Shown here: positions 1 to 8,142 of the stretch, piece after piece | How the letters are laid out: each line of letters starts with the position of its first letter | How positions within the stretch are numbered: position 1 is the stretch's first letter | Assembly (NCBI GenBank): GCA_027320695.1 | Contig: DAHVKW010000008.1 | Location: 1 to 32,199, forward strand | DNA: 32,199 nt | Origin: Actinomycetota bacterium | GTDB taxonomy: Bacteria; Actinomycetota; Acidimicrobiia; Acidimicrobiales; Acidimicrobiaceae | Reading direction: 5' to 3' | Translations under genes and position numbers: made by a program | The notes under the pieces: generated by a model | The model's database searches: none | Told to the model about the DNA's origin: nothing | Seen by the model: the letters and a program-made list of their open reading frames with translations, nothing else

Positions 1-612
1 CAACCAACATCAGGTATCATCCTGCCCTAATGGTGCAACAGCAACCTCGATCACCCTACGAGCCCTGTTGGTCGCCGCTTGCTTGCCATAAAGCCGCGCA
101 CAGAACGATGTCAGGATTTCGGTCATGTCTTGGACCAGGTCGTCGTCCAGTTCGGTCGGGTCCATCACTATCAGTTCCCTCCCTTGGGCTGCAAGAGAAG
201 CCTCCACGTACTCCACGGCAAAGCGAGCGAAACGATCTCGGTGTTCAACAATGATCCGAGACACCGATGGATCGCGTAACAAGGCTAAGAACTTACGTCG
301 ATGACCATTGAGCGCAGATCCAACCTCGCTAACCACTCGGTCAACGCTTATCTCTTGAGATGTTGCCCATTCGGTGACTCGCGCCACTTGTCGATCTAGA
401 TCGGACTTCTGGTCCACCGAGGAGACTCGTGCATAAACGACGGTCTGTCCTTTTTGACGGACGTCGTCGAGAGCATCCACCAAAATCAGTCCCCCTACCT
501 TGCGAGCGGAAACGGGCAACTTCCCATCACGGAACCAGCGATAGGCAGTGATTCGAGCTATTCCTTGAGATTCGGCCCACTCAGCAAGGTTCATAGTGTC
601 AGTATAGTACAT
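1..612 (-). mobile_element. Partial IS607-type insertion sequence, clipped by the left window edge
   Basis: tnpA ends TGA at 10-12. A minus-strand ATG at 8-10 overlaps this stop (TGATG), consistent with a tnpB reading out of the window. The outer end of the element was not mapped. Confidence 0.6.
10..594 (-). CDS. tnpA: IS607-family transposase TnpA (MerR-type HTH plus serine resolvase domain)
   Basis: MNLAEWAESQGIARITAYRWFRDGKLPV (helix-turn-helix) followed by VVYARVSSVDQKSDLDRQ and VEHRDRFARFAVEYVE (serine recombinase). Internal ATG at 594 preferred over ATG at 612. Confidence 0.9.
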   Translation of the reverse strand: MNLAEWAESQGIARITAYRWFRDGKLPVSARKVGGLILVDALDDVRQKGQTVVYARVSSVDQKSDLDRQVARVTEWATSQEISVDRVVSEVGSALNGHRRKFLALLRDPSVSRIIVEHRDRFARFAVEYVEASLAAQGRELIVMDPTELDDDLVQDMTEILTSFCARLYGKQAATNRARRVIEVAVAPLGQDDT

Positions 613-896
613 TATTGTGCGTTATAGGTAGTGGATTCGGCAACAGTTGGCAGCCCCTTAATGGCCATGTTAATTATGCTGCCTTTGAACGTCAGTATTT
701 CCTTAAGTCCGCAAGGGCCCTATGATCGATGTTAGCTGGCAGCTTCTTTGGCGAATCCGCCAGCCTCTGCCGTCAGCGTTATCCTTTCTCCCCTGCCGAA
801 TGGGCCGCGGGAGTGATCGACCACAATGGGATTTTTGGACAGTTTCATTAGGCGGTCAATGTAATGTTGTAATTCGATGAGAAGGCTGAGGATCAT

Positions 897-1136
897 ATGG
901 TGACCGTGAAGTTTTTCGCAGGCGCACGCGAGGCAGCTGGCACGTCGAGTATGGAAGTTGAGGCGGATTCGGTTCAGGCGGCTCTTGACGCGGCTATCGC
1001 GGCTAGTGGAGATGACCTGGCTCGGATGATCGCAATCTCGAAGATATGGCTTAACGGCGAGCCTGCTGAACCTGAGGCAGCAGTATCATCCAGCGACGAG
1101 CTAGCTGTGCTACCTCCAGTTTCCGGAGGAATATAA
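897..1136 (+). CDS. moaD: MoaD/ThiS-family sulfur carrier protein (ubiquitin-like), C-terminus ...LPPVSGGI
   Basis: MVTVKFFAGAREAAG start and DELAVLPPVSGG tail typical of MoaD; about 79 aa. Confidence 0.85.
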   Translation: MVTVKFFAGAREAAGTSSMEVEADSVQAALDAAIAASGDDLARMIAISKIWLNGEPAEPEAAVSSSDELAVLPPVSGGI

Positions 1137-1164
1137 AGGAGAGGCCTTCGGGCCTCTCCTTTAT
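1133..1164. terminator. Bidirectional intrinsic terminator between convergent moaD and sodN
   Basis: Perfect inverted repeat ATAAAGGAGAGGCC-TTCG-GGCCTCTCCTTTAT: 14-bp stem, TTCG tetraloop, between convergent genes. Confidence 0.85.
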
Positions 1165-1184
1165 GGCATTCAGCGAGAACAAAC

Positions 1185-1601
1185 CTATTTTTTCGTTTCC
1201 CAGAAGATCTTGTCAATCTCGGCAATTTGGGTCAGGAGATCTTGCGCCACCGCGGTGTCATTGGTTTTCTTGCTCTCGCCAGCAGCCTTGGTTGCTTTCC
1301 AGAAGAGAGTGTGGAGTTGTGGGTACTTTTCAAGGTGCTCCGGCTTGAAGTAGTCGGTCCACAGTACCCATAAATGATGCTTGACGAGCTCTGCGCGCTG
1401 TTCTTTGATTGTCACGGCGCGTGACTTGAAAACCGAGTCGTCGGATCCATTGAATTTCTCCATGCAAGCCTTGACTGAGTCTGCTTCGATGCGAGCCTGG
1501 GCGGGATCGTAAACTCCGCAGGGGAGATCACAGTGGGCAGAAACTGATACTGGCGTAGCGATTCCTTCTAGTGACTTGATGACCCTGGCGAGTAGCTTCA
1601 T
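1185..1601 (-). CDS. sodN: Nickel-containing superoxide dismutase precursor
   Basis: Propeptide followed by the Ni-hook HCDLPCGVYDPAQARIEA; body ...EQRAELVKHHLWVLWTDYFKPEHLEKYPQLH...IDKIFWETKK. Upstream AAGGAG RBS. Confidence 0.97.
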   Translation of the reverse strand: MKLLARVIKSLEGIATPVSVSAHCDLPCGVYDPAQARIEADSVKACMEKFNGSDDSVFKSRAVTIKEQRAELVKHHLWVLWTDYFKPEHLEKYPQLHTLFWKATKAAGESKKTNDTAVAQDLLTQIAEIDKIFWETKK

Positions 1602-1738
1602 GGTTGCTCTCCTTTTTCCCTATAGTTTGCAATTGCCTATTTATGAGAACAGATACAGACATTAGTCTGAAATGCAGAAAAATCCAGAGGATTTTCGTGT
1701 CGTCCCTTTTGTGCTTTCAGATTAGGAATTATACTCCC

Positions 1739-2056
1739 TTGTTTTTTTTAGCTGTTGTCACTGGCGTTTCTATGTCGCCGTCGTTGAACCCAGGCGATCG
1801 ATTGGTGGTGCGCCGGATCAAGCACCCGGGCGTCGAATTGATGGGCCGGATTGTCGTTGCCCGGGATCCCCGCGAGAATGGGAATCTTGTGATCAAGCGA
1901 TTTGCCGGTTTGGATGGCGATTCATTTATACTGCTTGGCGACAATCCTGAAGCGTCAACTGATTCCCGTTTTCTCGGGAGCTTTGCTAGCGATTCACTTA
2001 TGGGAAGGGTCGTATATCGGTATTTTCCCCTCAATGCAGCGGGCCGCATTCGATAG
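1739..2056 (+). CDS. sodX: SodX-type nickel superoxide dismutase maturation peptidase (S26 signal-peptidase-like)
   Basis: GVSMSPSLNPGDRLVVRRI (catalytic Ser region) and GDSFILLGDNPEASTDSRFLGSF (S26 box); divergent neighbour of sodN. Start uncertain: the open frame reaches 1604, and a TTG at 1739 follows a TATACT-like box. Confidence 0.85.
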   Translation: MFFLAVVTGVSMSPSLNPGDRLVVRRIKHPGVELMGRIVVARDPRENGNLVIKRFAGLDGDSFILLGDNPEASTDSRFLGSFASDSLMGRVVYRYFPLNAAGRIR

Positions 2057-2594
2057 CACCTCCGGCGCGAATCGCGCGCTGCACAGATAAATTGGCCTGT
2101 TCCACGTTCTTTAACTGAGTTGCCAAGATATGAAGCTGGCTGCTCAAGGATTCACAGCCAGCTGCAGACCGCGGCACAATATAGCGAGCTATATCGATGT
2201 GTTTTCCTGGGTTGCTAATGGGCTTGTGAGGCCGATCAATATTTCGTTTTCGGCAGCGATCAGCTAGGGAATGCAACAAAGGCTCCGATGCCTTTGAAAT
2301 TGGAGTCATCCCAGTCGCTGGTGCCGGAGCAGCTTGCGAGGTGTATCCTTAGGCTGGCAGTTGCGTGGGAAGTTATGATTGCCTCCTAATGGGACTCGGT
2401 CCGGACTAACATGGTGGAGGTACTTAGTTCAAAAATTACGTCTGGCTAGGGGAAGATTTTCGTCTAAGTATCGGATTCGCCTCCGATGTCAGCATGATAT
2501 GCAAGATCGGGGAATACGGGCTTACAGTACGAAGTTAATAGGAGCGGGATCAAAAAGCCATTCCGCCAACGACTCTCGGATGAAAGCGATCTAG

Positions 2595-3839
2595 ATGCAG
2601 CGATTAGCGATTATCTCATACCACACCTCGCCATTGGTTCAGCCTGGAACCGGTGAAGGCGGCGGGATGAATGTCTATGTTAAACAGCTTGCTAGTGCTT
2701 TGGCCCGGCTGGGTATTTCCTGCGATGTCTACACGAGGGCCTATTCTCCAACTTTGCCAGCTTGTGTAACAGTTGAGCCCGGCTTCGTTCTGCATCACCT
2801 ACCTGCGGGTCCTCTGAGCGAATTGACTAAACCGGATCTCCTAGAACACGTGAGTGAGTTCACAGAAAACGTTCTTGAAAGAATCCGCATGAACCCCGGA
2901 CAGTTGCCCGATGCGATTCACGCCAATTATTGGCTCTCGGGAATTGTTGGCCATGCGCTCAAGCACGCGCTTGAAGTTCCTCTTATCACCACATTTCATA
3001 CACTTGAAAAGGTCAAGGCGAAGGACAGGGCAGTTCCAGACGACGAAATTTCGGAGAACCTCAGAATGGAGGAGGAGTCCAGGATCATCTACTGTTCCGA
3101 CCAGGTGCTAGCCTCTTGCGAGGTCGAAGCGGATGAGATATCTACTCTTTACGATCTCGATCGATCAAGAATTTCAATTGTTCCTCTGGGTGTTGACCAC
3201 GCCTTTTTCAGCCCCGGTAACCGTGACATGGCCAGGAGGGCAATTGGATTGCCTACCCGCGGGAAGATGGTGCTTTTCGTTGGTCGGATCCAGCCTCTCA
3301 AAGGTGCTGATATAGCCGTTCGGTCGTTTGCCAGAATTGCCTCACGGGTTCCGGATGCCTTTCTGGCGATGGTCGGAGGACCGTCGGGTCCTTTTGGGAA
3401 CGATGAGATTCTGAAGATCAAGAGCATTGTCGCGAAAGAACGCCTCAACAAGAAGGTCTATTTTTTTGATCCGCAGCCTCACGAAGTGCTTTCGAGTTTT
3501 TACAGGGCTGCCAATGTCTGCCTGGTCCCATCGCGCACAGAATCTTTTGGGCTGGTGGCCTTAGAGGCGGCAGCGTGCGGCGTTCCTGTAGTTGCTTCGA
3601 ATGTAGGGGGATTGAAAACCCTTGTCGTGCATGGATCCAGCGGATATTTGGTTACAGACCGTACTGCGGGTGAATTCGCAAGGTACCTCGTGAAAGTTCT
3701 GGAGGATCCATCGCTGGCCAGACCGCTCCAGGTTGCTGCAAGCTCATTGTCCACCAGCTACCGCTGGCGCGATTCGGCGCTTCGCCTCCAGCAAGTTCTC
3801 GTGGGACTGACGGCAAAAGAGCTTCTCGAGTGCGGTTGA
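2595..3839 (+). CDS. mshA: GT4 glycosyltransferase, MshA-like (D-inositol-3-phosphate glycosyltransferase family)
   Basis: SYHTSPLVQPGTGEGGGMNVYVKQLASALARLGISCDVYTR, HANYWLSGIVGHALK, VGRIQPLKGADIAVRSFA, PSRTESFGLVALEAAACGVPVVASNVGGL. Confidence 0.85.
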   Translation: MQRLAIISYHTSPLVQPGTGEGGGMNVYVKQLASALARLGISCDVYTRAYSPTLPACVTVEPGFVLHHLPAGPLSELTKPDLLEHVSEFTENVLERIRMNPGQLPDAIHANYWLSGIVGHALKHALEVPLITTFHTLEKVKAKDRAVPDDEISENLRMEEESRIIYCSDQVLASCEVEADEISTLYDLDRSRISIVPLGVDHAFFSPGNRDMARRAIGLPTRGKMVLFVGRIQPLKGADIAVRSFARIASRVPDAFLAMVGGPSGPFGNDEILKIKSIVAKERLNKKVYFFDPQPHEVLSSFYRAANVCLVPSRTESFGLVALEAAACGVPVVASNVGGLKTLVVHGSSGYLVTDRTAGEFARYLVKVLEDPSLARPLQVAASSLSTSYRWRDSALRLQQVLVGLTAKELLECG

Positions 3840-4046
3840 GAAAATTCAAGTCCTATCGCCGGCCCCTTGTTTGCTCGACTAGTTAAATAAATGCCGCGTA
3901 GCTGTTGGTGTCCGGGATACACGTCAACTGGCCGAGTTGGACCTACAAATGTCAACTCCTACCCCCAAAGCGGTGGAAGGCGACGACCGTTCTCGAGCAG
4001 TATGTCAGAAATAAAGGGAAGAATTTTCAATTTCTCAAATTTCCAC

Positions 4047-4076
4047 TTGACTCATCGGTTTTGTCTGGCGTAACTT
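4047..4076 (+). promoter_or_regulatory. Candidate sigma-A/70-type promoter for proC
   Basis: TTGACT (4047-4052), 18-bp spacer, TAACTT (4071-4076); predicted start about 4083. Confidence 0.45.
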
Positions 4077-4083
4077 TGCTGTG

Positions 4084-4150
4084 TTGGTTCTGGCGATGTT
4101 CTAGAACATTCGGGTCGGGGAAGCAGAAGATTCTAGAACGCCAGAGCCAA
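4084..4150. repeat. Long bulged inverted repeat upstream of proC
   Basis: TTGGTTCTGGCG-atg-TTCTAGAA ... TTCTAGAA-CGCCAGAGCCAA: 12-bp arm (one G-U) plus 8-bp arm, 3-nt bulge, 24-nt loop; includes the 14-bp palindrome ATGTTCTAGAACAT at 4096-4109. Confidence 0.8.
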
Positions 4151-4217
4151 TATCCAATTACCGGGCCCAATTTAGTCAAAGACGCTCGAGAGACAATATC
4201 AGGGTACTATTTATGAC

Positions 4218-5021
4218 GTGCTCGAACTCATGATAATTGGCGGCGGAAAAATGGGTCAGGCCTTGGCGCGGGGGATTCTTTCGGCGAACGCGGTCAGGCC
4301 CGAGTCCCTTGGCATAGTAGAGGTCTTTGAACCGCTGAGATTACAACTTGCAAAGGATTTCACTGGGAGCCAGATTTTGGCGTCGCCGCAAGCTTCACAG
4401 TCAACAATTATCGCAGTGAAGCCGGATAGCGTTGAAAAATTGGCAGGCTCAATGGAAAGCGACCACAAGCGCAGGGTCCTCTCAATCGCTGTCGGCGTGT
4501 CCACGGCAGCCCTTGAAGTGTGGCTCGGCGGAAGACCGCCCGTGATTCGCGCGATGCCGAACACTCCCGTGATGCTCGGGCTGGGAATGACAGCCTTGTG
4601 CAGTGGGCGATATGTAAGCGCCGAAGATATCCAATGGGCAAAGACGCTCATGGCGGCCGTTGGAAAAGTCGTCGTAGTCAAAGAGGCGCAGATTGACGCT
4701 ATAACCGCGGTTTCCGGTTCCGGGCCGGCGTATATCTTTCTGGTGGCCGAAGCGATGATAGAGTCCGCTGTCAGCGAAGGGCTTGGCTGGGATCTTGCCA
4801 GGGAGCTGGTGACTCAGACTATATACGGCGCGGGAGCAATGCTCGCAGAGGGCTCGCAGTCAGCAACGGTATTGCGACAAAATGTCACCTCTCCCGGCGG
4901 CACTACTGCCGCAGGAGTCGGTGCGCTTGAAGAGGCGGCTCTGAGGGCGGCATTTGCACGCGCGATCGCAGAGGCAAAGGAACGCTCAGCCGACATCACA
5001 GCGGAACTTTTCAAACACTAG
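4218..5021 (+). CDS. proC: Pyrroline-5-carboxylate reductase
   Basis: GTG start; MIIGGGKMGQALARGIL Rossmann motif, RAMPNTPVMLGLGMTAL, AVSGSGPAYIFLVAEAMIESAVSEGL, NVTSPGGTTAAGVGALEE. Confidence 0.96.
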   Translation: MLELMIIGGGKMGQALARGILSANAVRPESLGIVEVFEPLRLQLAKDFTGSQILASPQASQSTIIAVKPDSVEKLAGSMESDHKRRVLSIAVGVSTAALEVWLGGRPPVIRAMPNTPVMLGLGMTALCSGRYVSAEDIQWAKTLMAAVGKVVVVKEAQIDAITAVSGSGPAYIFLVAEAMIESAVSEGLGWDLARELVTQTIYGAGAMLAEGSQSATVLRQNVTSPGGTTAAGVGALEEAALRAAFARAIAEAKERSADITAELFKH

Positions 5022-5360
5022 AAGATGATTCCGCCGGCTTGAGACGGCAGTGCAAGATACTTTTTGCCCTTCGTCGGCAAGCTGCCTCGGAAAGTGAGTT
5101 GGTCAGATGTTCGGCGCCGACGCGCATCCACGGGGTGACACTTGACCTTACGTGCAACGATTTCCCATCCTGGTCTAGCGTGATTTTAGATTCCTGCTTT
5201 GTCGGGCTAGCGGTGTGGCGCACCTACGAGAAAGCTGCCGCGTAATTTTGGGGCACTGCGACACCTGCACACTGCGCAATGCGCCTTTATCGCCGTTCTG
5301 GATGCTAAATATTACGGCCGTAAGATTATTAGGATGGGATGAACATTCAAATTCAGACAG

Positions 5361-5999
5361 GTGGAAATGGACGGCGGAGATTATCTTGTTTCTTTGAATT
5401 TAGCGGGTCTCAAGGTGCTGGTAGTTGGGGCCGGCACGGTGGCCGCTAGGAAGATCGGAGGACTGCCTGCTTCAATTCTAGGCGTGACCGTTGTTGCGCC
5501 TGAAATAAGCAAAGAAATCGTGGAACTGCTGGCCCGGGCCAATTGGGAAGTCGACATCGCGCAACGAGAGTTCGAACCTTCGGATCTCTCAGGGTGCGAC
5601 CTTGTATTTGCAGCTACGTCAGATTCGGGGGTAAACGGCGAAATTGCAATGCTTGCCCGGGAACGGGGCATCCTTGTCAATGATGTATCGGATTCCCTAC
5701 AAAGCAGCTTTAGCAACGTGGCTCTGGTGAATAAAGGGGGAATCTGCATTGGAGTATCCTCTAATCCCAAGGTTCCCGGATTTTCCAAGGCGGTCAGTAA
5801 ACTTATAGAAGAAACGTTGCCGGAAGACCTTGATAGGTTGTTGGTCCTAGTAGCGGCGGTAAGGTCAAAGGCTTTAGATTCTGGTCATTCCGCAGACGGT
5901 TTAGATTGGGTAAAAGTATTACATTCCAGAGTTTTCGAATATATTCGCATGGGTGATTTTCCCCAGGCTGAAGAAAGTTTGGCCGAATGCCACTTGTAG
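5361..5999 (+). CDS. Precorrin-2 dehydrogenase / sirohydrochlorin ferrochelatase-type protein (CysG N-domain/Met8/SirC-like)
   Basis: LAGLKVLVVGAGTVAARKIGGL, LVFAATSDSGVNGEIAMLARERGILVNDVSD, GICIGVSSNPKVPGFSKAV; adjacent to hemA and cobA-hemD. Confidence 0.9.
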   Translation: MEMDGGDYLVSLNLAGLKVLVVGAGTVAARKIGGLPASILGVTVVAPEISKEIVELLARANWEVDIAQREFEPSDLSGCDLVFAATSDSGVNGEIAMLARERGILVNDVSDSLQSSFSNVALVNKGGICIGVSSNPKVPGFSKAVSKLIEETLPEDLDRLLVLVAAVRSKALDSGHSADGLDWVKVLHSRVFEYIRMGDFPQAEESLAECHL

Positions 6000-7240
6000 C
6001 CATTGGAATTGATAGGTCTAACTCACCAATTGATGACTTTGGCCGCTATTTCGTCTCTGAAGAGGACATGCTTGACAGGCTGAAGATATTTTCTTCAGCA
6101 GACGGAGTCGAGGAGGCGGTACTGGTATGCACCTGCGCGCGAACCGAGATTTTTGCTGAGATAACCAAGTTCCATGGCGGGATCGAGGAAATGTGGATCA
6201 ATTTCGCGAGGATGCTGCAGGTTGAACGTGAAGAGCTGGCTTCGGCAGCCACCGTGTATTACGAGAGAGGAGTCGTGTCTCACCTACTCAGGGTCGCCTC
6301 CGGCCTGGAGTCTGAGCTGATCGGTGAAACAGAAATCCTTGGCCAGGTCCGCAGAGCCTTTCTCCGATCCCATGATGCCGGATATTGCGGGCCCGGTCTC
6401 TACGGTTTGTTCCGAAAAGCGCTGGAGGTGGGAAAGAGGGCCAGGAGCGAAACCGGAATTGCCCGAGGAATTACCTCTTCGGCGCACGCTGCGGCAGGGC
6501 TTTTCTCGGAAGCCTGCGGCCTCGAGGGCAATGGCACCGTGATGGTAATTGGTGTTGGTGAGATTGGATCGAAGCTCGCGGAGGCCTTGTCACAGGGAGG
6601 TTATGACGTGTTCTTGACGTCACGGACCTTTGCCAAAGCCGAGAGTCTTGCCAACCGCATCAATGCTAAGGCGGTCCACATTCATGACTTCAAGTCCTAC
6701 ATACCTGATCTAGACGGTATTTTTCTCGCGACTTCTTCGAAGAAGCATTTGTTGGATGGCGACGACGCCGAGCTATTCGACCCCGCACGCAATTCCAAGA
6801 CATTCATAATCGACATGGGGGTTCCCAGAAACGTGGATCCCGCCCTGGATTCTTTTGGCGGAGTAACCTTGTACGATCTCAACGGAGTCAACGCATTCGT
6901 GAGGAGCGCCATCGAGCATCGCCAGCAGGAGGCGGAGCTAGTCGAGGAGATCATTGAATCTGAGACCAGCAAGTTCGTCGATCTGAAGAACTCGGGATCC
7001 GCCGCCTCTACTGTTGCCTCGCTATATGCATTTGCCGAAGAGGTTAGACTTCTGGAGCTTGCACGGTTTTCCGGTCGGCTCGAGGGTTTGACCGACGCTC
7101 AGAGAAAAGTTGTCGAGTCCCTGACCTATGGAATTGTCCGAAAAATTCTTCACCGGCCCGCTGCCAAGGTCAAAGAGCATTCCGGTTCCAAGAGGGGGGA
7201 GCGTCTGGTAGAGGATCTCTCCTTCTTGTTCGATTTATGA
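5987..7240 (+). CDS. hemA: Glutamyl-tRNA reductase
   Basis: CTCARTEIFAE catalytic Cys region, RVASGLESELIGETEILGQVRRAF, GVGEIGSKLAEAL, ITSSAHAAA; overlaps the upstream gene by 13 bp. Confidence 0.96.
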   Translation: MPLVAIGIDRSNSPIDDFGRYFVSEEDMLDRLKIFSSADGVEEAVLVCTCARTEIFAEITKFHGGIEEMWINFARMLQVEREELASAATVYYERGVVSHLLRVASGLESELIGETEILGQVRRAFLRSHDAGYCGPGLYGLFRKALEVGKRARSETGIARGITSSAHAAAGLFSEACGLEGNGTVMVIGVGEIGSKLAEALSQGGYDVFLTSRTFAKAESLANRINAKAVHIHDFKSYIPDLDGIFLATSSKKHLLDGDDAELFDPARNSKTFIIDMGVPRNVDPALDSFGGVTLYDLNGVNAFVRSAIEHRQQEAELVEEIIESETSKFVDLKNSGSAASTVASLYAFAEEVRLLELARFSGRLEGLTDAQRKVVESLTYGIVRKILHRPAAKVKEHSGSKRGERLVEDLSFLFDL

Positions 7241-8142
7241 AGCCGATCAGAATTGCCACGCGAGGTTCGGAACTGGCGCTGTGGCAGGCAAAGTTCATCG
7301 CCGAGAGGCTGGGGCGCGAATCAGAACTGGTAGTCCTAAGTACGCGCGGCGATAGAGATCAGGCTTCATCGCTTAGCGAAATTGGCGGCCAGGGTGTTTT
7401 CGTTAAAGAGATACAGGCCGCACTTCTTGATGGCCGTGCCGACGTGGCGGTTCACTCCGCCAAGGATCTTCCGACTCAAGCGGTTGATGGGCTTGTTATA
7501 GGTGCCTATCCTAAAAGAGGGGATCCCCGCGACGCCCTCATCGGGAAGTCATTGGAACAGCTGAAACCGGGCGATCTAGTTGCCACAGGTTCCATCAGAC
7601 GCCAAGTGCAGCTTAAAGCTATCAGGCCTGATCTCAACTTTGCTGCGCTCAGGGGAAACATGGCGACTCGTTTTGCAATGGCGGAAAGAGTCGGTGCTGT
7701 TGCAGTCGCCTACGCGGCCTTGGAAAGGTTGGGCCGCATCGATCTGGCCGCGCAGGTTTTCGATCCAACCCAGATAATACCCCAGGTTGGACAGGGCGCA
7801 TTGGCCGTTGAATGCAGGTCGGGCGCTGATGACCTGCGCGGCTTGCTCGCAGATATTGACGATTTGCCAACCAGGTTGGCGGTCGAATCTGAGCGCAATC
7901 TACTGAGGCAGCTTGGCAGCGGCTGCGCGCTGCCGGTTGGCGCATACGCGGTTACGCGTTTGTCCGACAGCCAGATTGATCTGATCGCGTTCGTAGGCTC
8001 GATTGACAGCACAACCGAAATTCGCGTCAGTGGCAGTGGTGGCGATCCGATTGCCTTAGGTTCCCGGCTTGGTCGTGAACTGCTGGCCAAGGGTGGCGCC
8101 GCGCTGTTGGAGCAGACGGCTGCAGGCGAGAAACATGACTGA
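7237..8142 (+). CDS. hemC: Porphobilinogen deaminase (hydroxymethylbilane synthase)
   Basis: IRIATRGSELALWQAKFIAERL, VHSAKDLPTQ, GSIRRQVQLKAIRPDL, GSGCALPVGAYA. Confidence 0.97.
   Translation: MKPIRIATRGSELALWQAKFIAERLGRESELVVLSTRGDRDQASSLSEIGGQGVFVKEIQAALLDGRADVAVHSAKDLPTQAVDGLVIGAYPKRGDPRDALIGKSLEQLKPGDLVATGSIRRQVQLKAIRPDLNFAALRGNMATRFAMAERVGAVAVAYAALERLGRIDLAAQVFDPTQIIPQVGQGALAVECRSGADDLRGLLADIDDLPTRLAVESERNLLRQLGSGCALPVGAYAVTRLSDSQIDLIAFVGSIDSTTEIRVSGSGGDPIALGSRLGRELLAKGGAALLEQTAAGEKHD

Noticed and set aside
613-896. Possible molybdenum-cofactor riboswitch upstream of moaD
   Set aside because: Some small inverted repeats (for example GCTGGC...GCCAGC) but no recognizable Moco consensus; would need cmscan to revive.
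2031-2309. 92-aa minus ORF overlapping the sodX 3' end
   Set aside because: No recognizable motif, overlaps a well-supported gene, and lies in a dyad-rich non-coding stretch.
3905-4216. 103-aa plus ORF ending just before proC
   Set aside because: Composition is unlike a real protein, no family motif, and it runs through the promoter and inverted repeat; likely a chance frame.
5039-5245. 68-aa plus ORF and the antisense 5011-5223 ORF between proC and the siroheme gene
   Set aside because: No homology recognizable by eye. Searched for a bS22-like, BldC-like or glutaredoxin-like small gene seen near proC/hemA in relatives and found none.
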